Shown piece by piece: positions 31,679 through 40,132 of a stretch of 64,000 nucleotides of DNA (its first letter is position 1; the number at the start of each line of letters is the position of its first letter). The stretch covers positions 2,604,001-2,668,000 of the forward strand of contig OZ252146.1 of the NCBI GenBank assembly GCA_965248735.1. Reading direction: 5' to 3'. The notes beneath the pieces were generated by a model. That model was not told where the DNA came from. It saw only the letters and a program-made list of their open reading frames with translations, and made no database searches. This DNA is from Aldehydirespirator sp965248735 (GTDB taxonomy: Bacteria; Actinomycetota; Acidimicrobiia; Acidimicrobiales; Aldehydirespiratoraceae). Position numbers and translations under genes: made by a program.

Positions 31679-32500
31679 ATGCCGCTCACCACCTCCAAGG
31701 CCGCCCACTTCTTCGTCGAGGGGGCGGCGGGCAACCGGATTCACGGACTCGACTTCACCGGCGACGGCCCGATGCTGGTCTGCCTCCACGGCGTGACCGG
31801 CAATGCTTGGAACTGGCACGCCGTTGCCCTCGGTGTCCGCGCCCACCGCCGGGTGATGGCGCTCGACTTCCGCGGCTACGGCGAGAGCCAGTGGTCGCCC
31901 ACCCACGACTACACCACCGCCGACCACGTCGCCGATCTGATCGGCGTGGTCGAAGCGGTGTCCGGCGGCTCGCCCGTGGATCTGATCGGCTCCTCGTGGG
32001 GGGCGCTGGTGGCCATCCAGTACGCCGCCGAGCATCCCGACCACCTGGGGCGGCTCATCGTGGTCGATGTCGAGCCCTCTTTCGAGCAGGGCGAGACCGA
32101 CCTGTTCCCCCGCCCCCGGGACCACGCCGACCACGCCGACGTCCGCGCCGCAACCGAGCGCGCCTACCCCAACGCCCCCGCCGAGATGGTCGAGGTGGTG
32201 GCGGCCACCTGCTTCGGGCCTGTCGACGGCGGTCGCCTGGCCCCCAAACACGACCCGTACTTCTTCGATCGCTGGCCGTTCCGCTCCGACGATCACTGGG
32301 ACCGGCTGGCCCGGATTCAGGCGCCCACTCTTCATGTCCATGCCTCCGACAGCTTCGTCCGGGCCGAGGTGATGGCAGAGATGGACTGCCTCACGCCCGA
32401 ATCGCGCCTGGTCGAGATCGGCGGCAGCACCCATGTCGTGCCGGTGGACAACCCCTCGGCCCTGGTCGACTCCCTCGTGCCGTTCCTGGCGGGCGGCTGA
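31679..32500 (+). CDS. Alpha/beta hydrolase
   Basis: A 273-residue alpha/beta-hydrolase. HGVTGNAWNW holds the oxyanion region, the nucleophile elbow is G-S-S-W-G (Ser106), the acid is probably the Asp in HVHASDSF, and the catalytic His is in GGSTHVVPVDNP. Such enzymes cleave esters, lactones, amides or C-C bonds. GAGGAG precedes the ATG. Placed between the oxygenase and the regulator, it probably opens or de-esterifies a pathway intermediate. Confidence 0.85.
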   Translation: MPLTTSKAAHFFVEGAAGNRIHGLDFTGDGPMLVCLHGVTGNAWNWHAVALGVRAHRRVMALDFRGYGESQWSPTHDYTTADHVADLIGVVEAVSGGSPVDLIGSSWGALVAIQYAAEHPDHLGRLIVVDVEPSFEQGETDLFPRPRDHADHADVRAATERAYPNAPAEMVEVVAATCFGPVDGGRLAPKHDPYFFDRWPFRSDDHWDRLARIQAPTLHVHASDSFVRAEVMAEMDCLTPESRLVEIGGSTHVVPVDNPSALVDSLVPFLAGG

Positions 32501-32536
32501 GCACGGTCTCGGGAGCTAGAATCCGCGACCAGCGAG

Positions 32537-33127
32537 ATGGAACCACCCAACAAAGCGGTAGAGGACGACAGGACATCCGAGGCGGCATCAGTGGCTCCGC
32601 AGCTCGGTCCGACTCTGCGACAGCGCCGCAAGGCTGCCGGGATGACCATGCAGGAGCTGGCCGACCGATGCGGCCTGTCCCAGCCGTTCCTGTCACAGAT
32701 CGAGAACTCACGAGCCATGCCCAGCCTCTTCGCTCTGCATCGCGTGGCCCAAGCCCTGGGAACGACGACGGTCGGGCTGCTCGACCCCGCATATTCGGAG
32801 GTCACCCTGGTCCGCACCGATGAGGGTGAGGCCTTCGTGCTCGCTGAGGGAGCAAGAACACGTTTCCTCACCCCGGGCGAGGGGCATCGTCTTGAGGCCA
32901 ACGAGACGGTGGCGGAGGCAGGAATCGTCTCAGACGTGATAGTGCACGGGGGCCAGGAACTGGTCCGGGTGCTGGAGGGCTCACTCGAGATTCGTTTGGA
33001 AGGCAGAGAACCTGTGGAACTCCATCCCGGCGACACGATCTTGTACCCGTCGATGACACCGCACCAGTGGATCTCTGGGGATGCTGGAGCGCGCTTCCTG
33101 ATAGTCACCAGCCCTCCCTCCTTCTAG
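32537..33127 (+). CDS. XRE-type transcriptional regulator with cupin domain
   Basis: A 196-residue regulator. It has an N-terminal XRE helix-turn-helix (LGPTLRQRRKAAGMTMQELADRCGLSQPFLSQIEN) and a C-terminal cupin (VIVHGGQELVRVLEGSLEIRL, LHPGDTILYPSMTPHQW) that probably senses a small ligand. The architecture is common among regulators of amino-acid, polyamine and purine use. TAGAAT at 32517 fits a -10 with a short leader. It is the only regulator in the island, so it is the best candidate to control both importers and the oxygenases. Confidence 0.9.
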   Translation: MEPPNKAVEDDRTSEAASVAPQLGPTLRQRRKAAGMTMQELADRCGLSQPFLSQIENSRAMPSLFALHRVAQALGTTTVGLLDPAYSEVTLVRTDEGEAFVLAEGARTRFLTPGEGHRLEANETVAEAGIVSDVIVHGGQELVRVLEGSLEIRLEGREPVELHPGDTILYPSMTPHQWISGDAGARFLIVTSPPSF

Positions 33128-33145
33128 CGGCCTGCGGCCGCGACT

Positions 33146-34417
33146 TCAGCCGACCCTCCTGCGCTTCATCTCGACGAAGGGCAGGTCGACGATTCGGGCT
33201 GGGACCTGTCCATCGACCACCTCGCCGCGACCGTTGTGGATCTGCCATGTAAGCGCCACATCGGCGCCGACCTCGACTTCGGCGGACTCGAGGTGCGCGA
33301 ACCCGATCATGGTCTCGAGCACTGGACTCCAGCACATCGAGGTCGCGAATCCTGCGTTCACCCCGTCGGCAAGGATGTCGGAGCGGAAGTGGCGGTGCAG
33401 CCGCGGGCTCAAGAACGGAGGCGTCCCCGCGCTCTCGTAGAGGGCTGCAATGCCGGCAGGGTCGATGTCCAGGCCGCGCATAACCTTGGCCGGACGGCCC
33501 CGCTCGGCTTCTGCCTCGAGCGCCCTCCGACCCAGGAAGTCGGCATCGCTCTTGAAGTTGACTAGCCGCCCGAAGTTGAGCTCCGCGGGAGTGTGGAAGT
33601 AGCGATCGCCGTCCAAGTACGCGAACTGCACCTGGGCTAACGGACCGGCAGGACGGTAGTCGACGCCGATGATGAGCATGCCGGCCTCGACGCGGGTGGC
33701 CGCCTGCGCGGCGTTGCCGATGGGCACGGCCCCATGCGGGCGTCCAGTCTCGACAAAGACGGAGTACATGTCCCTAGCGGCGTCTGGCCCGACCCACATC
33801 TCGAAGCCGATCTCCCCGGTGAATCCCGTGCGCCAGAGCCGTACCTCGTGACCGTTGATGGTGATCATCCGGCCGCGAGAGAACGGCAAGTCCTTGTGGG
33901 AGTTGCCCGTGACGGCCTCCATGACTTCATGTGAGCGCGGACCCTGCACGCACAGGACGCTGTAGTCGCGATCGGTGTTCAGCGTGTCGCTGATCTCTAC
34001 GTCATAGCCGTCGGCGAATTCGCTGAACCATCCAACCATGGGCCCACCCATGTGAATGAACTGGTCGGTTCCGGTGCGGAAGGTGATCCCCTCGTTCACC
34101 ACGTGGCCGTCGTCGTCGCAATAGAACGTGTAGATGCCGTGATCGACGTCCACCTTCGAAGCGTCGCGAACCTGCACACGGTCGACGAATGCCTCGGCGT
34201 CGGGGCCTTCGACGATCGTCTTGAGCAGGGGTGTCTTGTCTTCGATTCCGGCACTGGTTCGCAGTGCCATCATCTCGGAGATCTCGTTGACGTAGTGATC
34301 AACGAGGTGGAATCCGCCCCATGCCATCCACAGTCCTGTCTGCGAATAGGGCGCTGCCCCGGGATTCAGGAATGTCCCGGTGAAGCTGCTCGGATCGTAA
34401 TCATGGTCGCTGGCCAT
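33146..34417 (-). CDS. GcvT-family aminomethyltransferase / folate-dependent demethylase-like protein
   Basis: A 423-residue protein of the glycine-cleavage T-protein superfamily, which uses tetrahydrofolate to accept one-carbon units. Recognisable parts: KTIVEGPDAEAFVDRVQVRDASKV, DDDGHVVNEGITFRTG, VLCVQGPRSHEVMEAV, HEVRLWRTGFTGEIGFEMW (typical Y/FTGExGFE), then NFGRLVNFKSDADFLGRRAL in the C-terminal domain. Relatives include DMSP, dimethylglycine/sarcosine and aromatic O-demethylases. In this setting it could take a methyl or formaldehyde-level carbon from demethylation. It is convergent with the regulator and downstream of a good promoter. Confidence 0.85.
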   Translation of the reverse strand: MASDHDYDPSSFTGTFLNPGAAPYSQTGLWMAWGGFHLVDHYVNEISEMMALRTSAGIEDKTPLLKTIVEGPDAEAFVDRVQVRDASKVDVDHGIYTFYCDDDGHVVNEGITFRTGTDQFIHMGGPMVGWFSEFADGYDVEISDTLNTDRDYSVLCVQGPRSHEVMEAVTGNSHKDLPFSRGRMITINGHEVRLWRTGFTGEIGFEMWVGPDAARDMYSVFVETGRPHGAVPIGNAAQAATRVEAGMLIIGVDYRPAGPLAQVQFAYLDGDRYFHTPAELNFGRLVNFKSDADFLGRRALEAEAERGRPAKVMRGLDIDPAGIAALYESAGTPPFLSPRLHRHFRSDILADGVNAGFATSMCWSPVLETMIGFAHLESAEVEVGADVALTWQIHNGRGEVVDGQVPARIVDLPFVEMKRRRVG

Positions 34418-34439
34418 GGCGTGCTAGCCCCTCCCGTTG

Positions 34440-34486
34440 TTGACATAGATCACATCAATATTTGCACGGCACTCGGGCTCTGTCAA
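34440..34486 (-). promoter_or_regulatory. Promoter with dyad upstream of the GcvT-like gene
   Basis: Minus strand TTGACA (34486-34481), an 18-base spacer and AATATT (34462-34457), a good -35 and a fair -10. The dyad TTGATGTGATCTATGTCAA (34458-34440; TTGA-N11-TCAA) covers the predicted transcription start, a position suited to a repressor. Confidence 0.5.
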
Positions 34487-34502
34487 CAGCCGGACAGGGC
34501 TC

Positions 34503-35204
34503 TCACGCCGCCTGCAGGCTGCGGATGCGGTCGGCTTCGTCCTGATCAAAGGTGAAGTGGGCCTCGGTCACGCTGTCGACGATGCCGGCGATTCGGCGGA
34601 AGGGCTTGGAGGTGTCCATGCGAAGCCCGGGCAGCCTTCGCAGGGCCTCTTGGAGCAGGATCTTGGTCTCGAGCCGAGCCAGTTCAGAGCCGGGGCAGTG
34701 GTGCGTGGCCCAGCCCAGGGCCAGATGACGGTTGGGCCAGCGCTCGGGATCGAAGGTGGACGGGTCGGACTGCCGGCGGCCGCCGTTGACGGCCTCATCC
34801 CGATTGGCGGCCGCGAACTCCGTGGCCACGTTGACTTCCCCGGTTCCCTTGGACACGACCTCGTTGACGGTGTCCACGGTGAGCCGGCGGATCACGGGCT
34901 CCATCGTCTGTACCGCGTTGTTCCGGAACCACGGCTCCACAACGCTGCGAAGCACGTCGTGGCGGCCGGCCTCCCCGTCGAGTGTGAACGGCTCAACCAT
35001 CCACATGAAATCCATGGCCATGTGGATCGGCGCGCCCTCCGCCAGATAGGGTTCCTGGTCCCTCGAGAAGGCCTCGTCCTTGTTCTGCAGGACCCGCATC
35101 ACGTCGGCGTGGCTCAACACGTGGTACATGCCCGCCTCGTCTTGGAACGGAGAGGTCGACGGGTCGTGAAACTTCGCGTCCCTCGGGAAGTCCGACGGCT
35201 TCAT
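34503..35204 (-). pseudogene. Cytochrome P450 with a large internal in-frame deletion
   Basis: A 233-residue P450-like frame against about 400 residues for the family. The N-terminal third is normal (MYHVLSHADVMRVLQNKDEAFS, then FTLDGEAGRHDVLRSVVEPWF with the helix C region). From about residue 108 it jumps straight to AANRDEAV, FDPERWPNRHLALGWATHHCPGSELAR, which is the end of the K-helix region and the heme loop with its Cys. Everything between is absent, including the I-helix oxygen-activation motif (A/G-G-x-D/E-T) and the ExxR motif. The reading frame stays open, which suggests a recent deletion. It is probably not a working oxygenase; a bound-heme protein cannot be excluded. Confidence 0.8.
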
Positions 35205-35291
35205 TCGCACATCCCTTCTGCTCGGGGCGCGCCACATCGCGCCTTCGGCGTCGGCGGGCTTCGATGGTAGGTGGCCCGCGGTGGCCAGTAC

Positions 35292-36872
35292 CTAGCCGGT
35301 TTGACCGCGTGCGCCCGCCCCGGCCCCGGCGAGAGCGCCTGCATCCCCGCCGGCCATCAGCAGCCCTAGGCCCGCGACGGTGCAGTCGGCGCGGGGCACC
35401 ACGGCCACGATCCGACCCTCGTACATCACGGCCACCTCGTCGGAGAGGGCCATCACCTCGTCGAGGTCCTCGGATATGACCAGGATGGCCGTTCCCCGCT
35501 CCCGCTGAGCGACCAAGCGCTCGTGTATGTACTCCGCGGCGCCGATGTCAACCCCGCGGGTGGGCTGGGCGGCCAGCAGCACCGGCGGCTCGCCGTCCAG
35601 CTCCCGGGCCAGGATCAGCTTCTGGATGTTGCCCCCCGACAGCGAGCTGGTGGCGGTGGACAGGTCTGGTGTCTTGACCGCGTACTCCTCCACGAGGCTC
35701 TCGCCGTGGGTCCGGATCGCGTTGGTCAGCAGCACCCCGCGTCGGGAGAACCGGGACTCGCCGTGAGCCAGCAGCATGAGGTTCTCCGACACGCTGAAGC
35801 CGCCTATGGCTCCGTCGCGCATGCGCTCCTCGGGGATGAAGGCCAGCCCGGCGCCGCGCACCCGCCTCGGCTCGGCCCCGGTGACGTCGGTGCCGTCGAT
35901 CGACACGCTGCCCGCGGTGACGGCTCTCAGGCCGGCGATCGCTTCGGCCAGCTCGCGCTGGCCGTTGCCCGAGACGCCCGCGATGCCGAGGATGCGCCCG
36001 CCACGCACGTCGAGGTCGAGGTCCTTCACCGCCTCGGTGCCCCTGTCCCCGTCCACGGTGAGCGCCCGGATGCTGAGCCGCACTCCCCGGTCCTGGGTGT
36101 CGGCCATGTCCGGGGCCAGTTTCACGGGCCGGCCCACCATCATGTGAGCCAGCCCCTCCCGGTCGGTGTCGGCGGGCACGGTTGTGCCCACGACGCAGCC
36201 GTCTCGTAGCACGGTGATCCGGTCGGCGAGGGCCAGCACCTCGTGGAGCTTGTGCGAGATGAACACCAGGCCCCGCCCGTCGTTGGCCATCCGGCGCAGG
36301 GTTGTGAACAGGTCGTTCACCTCGCCGGGCGTCAGGACCGCGGTGGGCTCGTCCAGCACCAGCAGCCGGGCCTCCCGCAGCAGGGCCTTGATGATCTCCA
36401 CCCGCTGGCGCTCGCCCACCGCGAGCTGCCAGAGGTAGGCGTCGGGCTGCACGTCGAGCCCGTAAGCCTCCGACAGTTCCACGATGCGGGCCCGCACCCC
36501 GACGAGGTCGGGCCGGCCCGGCCGGCTCGACGACAGCCCGAGGGCCACGTTCTCGGTGACGGTGAGCGTCGGCACCAGCATGAAGTGCTGGTGGATCATG
36601 CCGATCCCCGCGGCTATGGCCGAGGCGGGCGAGCGCACTCGCGAGCGTTCGCCGTCCAGCAGGATCTCGCCCCGATCGGGCGCGTAGAGCCCGAACAGGA
36701 TCTTCATGAGGGTGCTCTTGCCCGCTCCGTTCTCGCCCAAGAGGGCGTGTATCTCGCCGGCTTGAACGTCGAAGTCGATGGAGTCGTTGGCCAGCACCCC
36801 GGGGAAGCGCTTGGTGATGCCGCGCATCTCCAGCAGCGGCACCTGGTCGCGCTCCCCCGGGGCGTTGGTCAT
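35292..36872 (-). CDS. BMP-family ABC importer ATP-binding protein 2
   Basis: A 526-residue tandem ATPase of the second importer. Domain 1: Walker A GENGAGKSTL, signature LAVGERQRVEI and Walker B RLLVLDEPTAVLT. Domain 2: family-typical GVSGNGQRELAEAI and signature LSGGNIQKLILAREL. It is related to but clearly distinct from the ATPase at 26.6 kb, so the two importers are not recent copies. Last gene of the permease-permease-binding protein-ATPase operon. Confidence 0.94.
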   Translation of the reverse strand: MTNAPGERDQVPLLEMRGITKRFPGVLANDSIDFDVQAGEIHALLGENGAGKSTLMKILFGLYAPDRGEILLDGERSRVRSPASAIAAGIGMIHQHFMLVPTLTVTENVALGLSSSRPGRPDLVGVRARIVELSEAYGLDVQPDAYLWQLAVGERQRVEIIKALLREARLLVLDEPTAVLTPGEVNDLFTTLRRMANDGRGLVFISHKLHEVLALADRITVLRDGCVVGTTVPADTDREGLAHMMVGRPVKLAPDMADTQDRGVRLSIRALTVDGDRGTEAVKDLDLDVRGGRILGIAGVSGNGQRELAEAIAGLRAVTAGSVSIDGTDVTGAEPRRVRGAGLAFIPEERMRDGAIGGFSVSENLMLLAHGESRFSRRGVLLTNAIRTHGESLVEEYAVKTPDLSTATSSLSGGNIQKLILARELDGEPPVLLAAQPTRGVDIGAAEYIHERLVAQRERGTAILVISEDLDEVMALSDEVAVMYEGRIVAVVPRADCTVAGLGLLMAGGDAGALAGAGAGARGQTG

Positions 36873-36906
36873 GGGGTGGTCTCTTCAGCCGGCGTCCGGC
36901 TCCGGC

Positions 36907-39102
36907 TCAGCTGAGGCCGGTGGACAGCGAGCCGTCCTTGAAGCCCGCTACCGCGTCCTCGATGGCCGAGCGGGCATCCGCGGGCAGGTCGTAGGCGTCG
37001 TTGTACTCGATCACGAGCCCGCCGTTGGCGAAGTTGATCTTGTAGGAGCTTCCGCCGTAGGTGCCCTCCTGGATGTCGCGCACGAGGTCGTCGAGGACGA
37101 CGTCCCACTTGTAGACCTGGTTGGCCACGACGATGTCGGGCGCGGACTCGGTCTGGTTGGACTGGGTGCCGAACCAGGGGATGCCGTTCTCGCTGGCGGC
37201 GGCGATGGCGCCAACGGTCATCTGGGCGGTGCCGGTGAGCACGGCGTGGCCGTCGTTGATGAAGCCCAGGGCGTTCTCCTTGGCCAAGGCCACGTCGGAG
37301 AAGGATTGGGTGTAGACCGAGTTGGCGGTGCCGCCGCCGGCCTCGACTCCGGCCTTGAACCCGTCGACGTACAGCTTGGCGTCGCCCACCTCGATCGGGC
37401 CGACGATCCCCACCGGCGCGCCGCCGGCGATCACCGCCGCGGCGAGGCCCATCGCGTAGGCGCCCTGGTCTGAGGAGGTGGTGTAGGCCGAGATGTTGGG
37501 CAGGCCGAAGGTCTCCACCGAGGTGCCCCACGCGAAGGCGGTGTCGGGGTAGTCGGGGGCGATCTGCTCTAGCAGGCCGCCGTACTGGGAGCCGTGGGCG
37601 ATCACTAGGTCGTAGCCGTCGTTGGCGTAGCCGCGCAGCGCCTCGCCGGCGTCCTCGACGATGAACAGGCCCGGGGACACTGCGACCTCGCTGAACAGCC
37701 CGGCTTCCTCCATGCGGTGCAGGGCGTCCACGATGGACTGGCTGAAGGCCAGGTCGTTCTCCGCGCTGGGAGTCACCACGGCAGCCCGGAGCGGCTGTCC
37801 GCCGGCCACGAAGTTGGCGACGGCCGCGTCGCCTATGGCCCGCACGTCGGCGGGCAGGTCGTAGGCGTCGTTGTACTCGATCACGAGCCCGCCGTTGGCG
37901 AAGTCGATCTTGTAGGAGCTTCCGCCGTAGGTGCCCTCCTGGATGTCGCGCACGAGGTCGTCGAGCACCACGTCCCACTTGTAGACCTGGTTGGCCACGA
38001 CGATGTCGGGCGCGGACTCGGTCTGGTTGGACTGGGTGCCGAACCAGGGGATGCCGTTCTCGCTGGCGGCGGCGATGGCGCCAACGGTCATCTGGGCGGT
38101 GCCGGTGAGCACGGCGTGGCCGTCGTTGATGAAGCCCAGGGCGTTCTCCTTGGCCAAGGCCACGTCGGAGAAGGATTGGGTGTAGACCGAGTTGGCGGTG
38201 CCGCCGCCGGCCTCGACTCCGGCCTTGAACCCGTCGACGTACAGCTTGGCGTCGCCGACCTCGATCGGGCCGACGATCCCCACCGGCGCGCCGCCGGCCA
38301 GTTCGGCCGCCATCAGGCCCATGACGTAGCCGCCCTCGTCGGAGGCGGTGGTGTAGGCCGAAATGTTGGGCAGGCCGAAGGTCTCCACCGAGGTGCCCCA
38401 CGCGAAGGCCGTGTCGGGGTAGTCCGGGGCGATCTCCTCAAGGAGGCCGCCGTACTGGGAGCCGTGCGCGATCACCAGGTCGTAGCCGTCGTTGGCGTAG
38501 CCGCGCAGCGCCTCGCCGGCGTCCTCGACGATGAACAGGCCCGGGGACACTGCGACTTCGCTGAGCAGCCCGGCTTCCTCCATGCGGTGCAGGGCGTCCA
38601 CGATGGACTGGCTGAAGGCCAGGTCGTTCTCCGCGCTGGGCGTCACCACCGCGGCCCGCAGCGGCTCCGCGTCCATTTCGGTGTCGTCTGTCTCGGCGGC
38701 GGCTTCGGCCGCGGCGGTGGCAGCAGCAGCAGCCTCCTCCGCCGCGGTGGCAGCCGCTTCCGCCTCTTCCTCAGCGGCGGCGGCTTCGGCCTGGGCCGCT
38801 TCCAGTTGAGCCTCCAGCTCGGCGACGACCTCGGGGTCGACGGTCCCCTCGGCCTCAGCCAAGGCAGCCTCGAGTGCCGCCTCGGCCTCTGCTGCCGCGG
38901 CGGCAGCAGCCTCGGCCTGAGCCGCGGCGGCATCGGCCTCGGCCTGAGCCGCGGCGGCGGCCGCTTCGGCCTCGGCCTGAGCGGCGGCGGCATCAGCGTC
39001 CCTAGTGTCCGGAACGCTGACCTCGTCATCGCCGCCACATGAGGCTGCGATCAGCCCGAATACGGCGAACACGACAACCAGCAGTCGCAATCGTTTCATC
39101 AT
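36907..39102 (-). CDS. BMP-family lipoprotein with two tandem binding domains
   Basis: A 731-residue lipoprotein. Lipobox I-A-A-S-C (Cys22), then a 120-residue Ala/Glu-rich coiled-coil-like stalk, then two BMP-type binding domains of 290 residues each (about 146-435 and 436-731). The domains are almost identical over most of their length; the differences are clustered (GLLSEV/GLFSEV, EEIAPD/EQIAPD, ASDEGGYVMGLMAAEL/SSDQGAYAMGLAAAVI and the extreme C terminus). One chain therefore offers two ligand sites to one transporter. Single-domain proteins of about 350 residues are the rule in this family. The start is ATG 39102 with AGGAGG upstream; ATG 39099 is equivalent. Confidence 0.92.
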   Translation of the reverse strand: MMKRLRLLVVVFAVFGLIAASCGGDDEVSVPDTRDADAAAAQAEAEAAAAAAQAEADAAAAQAEAAAAAAAEAEAALEAALAEAEGTVDPEVVAELEAQLEAAQAEAAAAEEEAEAAATAAEEAAAAATAAAEAAAETDDTEMDAEPLRAAVVTPSAENDLAFSQSIVDALHRMEEAGLLSEVAVSPGLFIVEDAGEALRGYANDGYDLVIAHGSQYGGLLEEIAPDYPDTAFAWGTSVETFGLPNISAYTTASDEGGYVMGLMAAELAGGAPVGIVGPIEVGDAKLYVDGFKAGVEAGGGTANSVYTQSFSDVALAKENALGFINDGHAVLTGTAQMTVGAIAAASENGIPWFGTQSNQTESAPDIVVANQVYKWDVVLDDLVRDIQEGTYGGSSYKIDFANGGLVIEYNDAYDLPADVRAIGDAAVANFVAGGQPLRAAVVTPSAENDLAFSQSIVDALHRMEEAGLFSEVAVSPGLFIVEDAGEALRGYANDGYDLVIAHGSQYGGLLEQIAPDYPDTAFAWGTSVETFGLPNISAYTTSSDQGAYAMGLAAAVIAGGAPVGIVGPIEVGDAKLYVDGFKAGVEAGGGTANSVYTQSFSDVALAKENALGFINDGHAVLTGTAQMTVGAIAAASENGIPWFGTQSNQTESAPDIVVANQVYKWDVVLDDLVRDIQEGTYGGSSYKINFANGGLVIEYNDAYDLPADARSAIEDAVAGFKDGSLSTGLS
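36978..38667 (-). repeat. 870-bp in-frame internal gene duplication
   Basis: Two direct copies with a period of exactly 870 bp (290 codons) within the binding-protein gene. Long stretches, for example 37125-37380 against 37995-38250, show almost no base differences by eye, including at third codon positions. That points to recent duplication or ongoing gene conversion. Confidence 0.9.
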
Positions 39103-39196
39103 GTCTGTTGTCCCTCCTGGGTACGGTCCCGAGTATTCGGGCCTCTTTTCGTTGCGTGACTCTATGGCCTGGCGCCCTCGGGTGCCGGAGATGCCG

Positions 39197-40132
39197 TCAG
39201 TGGCCCCTCACGAACGGCAGCGTTAGCGCCTTGGGCTGGTCGGCGGTGCGGCGCGCGATCACGACCAGAGCGACGATGGTGAGCGCCGCGGGGGCCATGT
39301 CCGTGAAGCTGGAGGCGTCCCCGGTGACGAGGCCGGCCGTCCCCCACCGGGTCACGGTGGCGGTGACCAGCCCGTAGAGCAGCGAGCCGATCAGCACGCC
39401 AGTCGGCCGCCACGCCCCGAAGTACACCAGCGCGATGGCGATGAAGCCGATCTGGTTGGTGAGGTTGTTCTGGTAGATCGCGAGCTCGATGGCGAGAGCT
39501 GCTCCGGCCAGGCCGGCCAACCCGTTACCGATGAGGATCGTGATGGCACGGGTGCGCGCCACAGAGACTCCGAGGCTGTCGGCCGCCTCGGGCGTCTCGC
39601 CCACTGCCCGGACGTTGAGCCCGAAGGTGGTGCGGTTCACCAGCAGGGTCAGCCCCGGCACGAGCAGCATCGAGACATAGACCAGCAGGTTGTGGTTGAA
39701 GAACATGTCGCCGATCTTGGGGATGTCCGACAGCAGCGGGATGGCCAGCTTGTCGAAGCCCGAGATGGGCAGCGACGTGCCCACCCACTCCTCGAACAGC
39801 AACTCGCTCATGCCCAGCCCGAACAGGAAGATGCCGATGCCGCTGATGCCCTGCTCGGCCCGGAAGGCGATCGTGACCGTGGCGTAGACGACTCCCATGG
39901 CCAGGCCGACCCCGATGCCGGCCAGCAGGCCAATCGCGACGCTGTCGGTCCTGAGCACGGCCCAGTATGAGAAGAATGCGCCCAGCAGCATTACGCCGTC
40001 CACGCCGAGGTTCAGCACGCCGCTGCGCTGGCCGAGCGTCTCACCCAACGCGGCCAGCAGATACGGCGTGGCCAACCGCACGCCCGAGGCGAAGGTGGCG
40101 ACAGTGAACGTGACGGTTATGAAGTCGATCAC
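39197..40132 (-). CDS. BMP-family ABC importer 2 permease (second)
   Basis: A 311-residue polytopic permease. YLLAALGETLGQRSGVLNLGVDGVMLLGAFF is the family start, and TFGLNVRAVGETPEAADSLGVSVARTRA the ATPase-coupling loop. It pairs with the permease at 40.1 kb; the two overlap by four bases. Confidence 0.92.
   Translation of the reverse strand: MIDFITVTFTVATFASGVRLATPYLLAALGETLGQRSGVLNLGVDGVMLLGAFFSYWAVLRTDSVAIGLLAGIGVGLAMGVVYATVTIAFRAEQGISGIGIFLFGLGMSELLFEEWVGTSLPISGFDKLAIPLLSDIPKIGDMFFNHNLLVYVSMLLVPGLTLLVNRTTFGLNVRAVGETPEAADSLGVSVARTRAITILIGNGLAGLAGAALAIELAIYQNNLTNQIGFIAIALVYFGAWRPTGVLIGSLLYGLVTATVTRWGTAGLVTGDASSFTDMAPAALTIVALVVIARRTADQPKALTLPFVRGH

Noticed and set aside
26632..36872. Defective ATPases, because the second nucleotide-binding domains lack the Walker A lysine
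   Set aside because: GVSGNGQ in the second domain is typical of this importer family, so it is not a defect.
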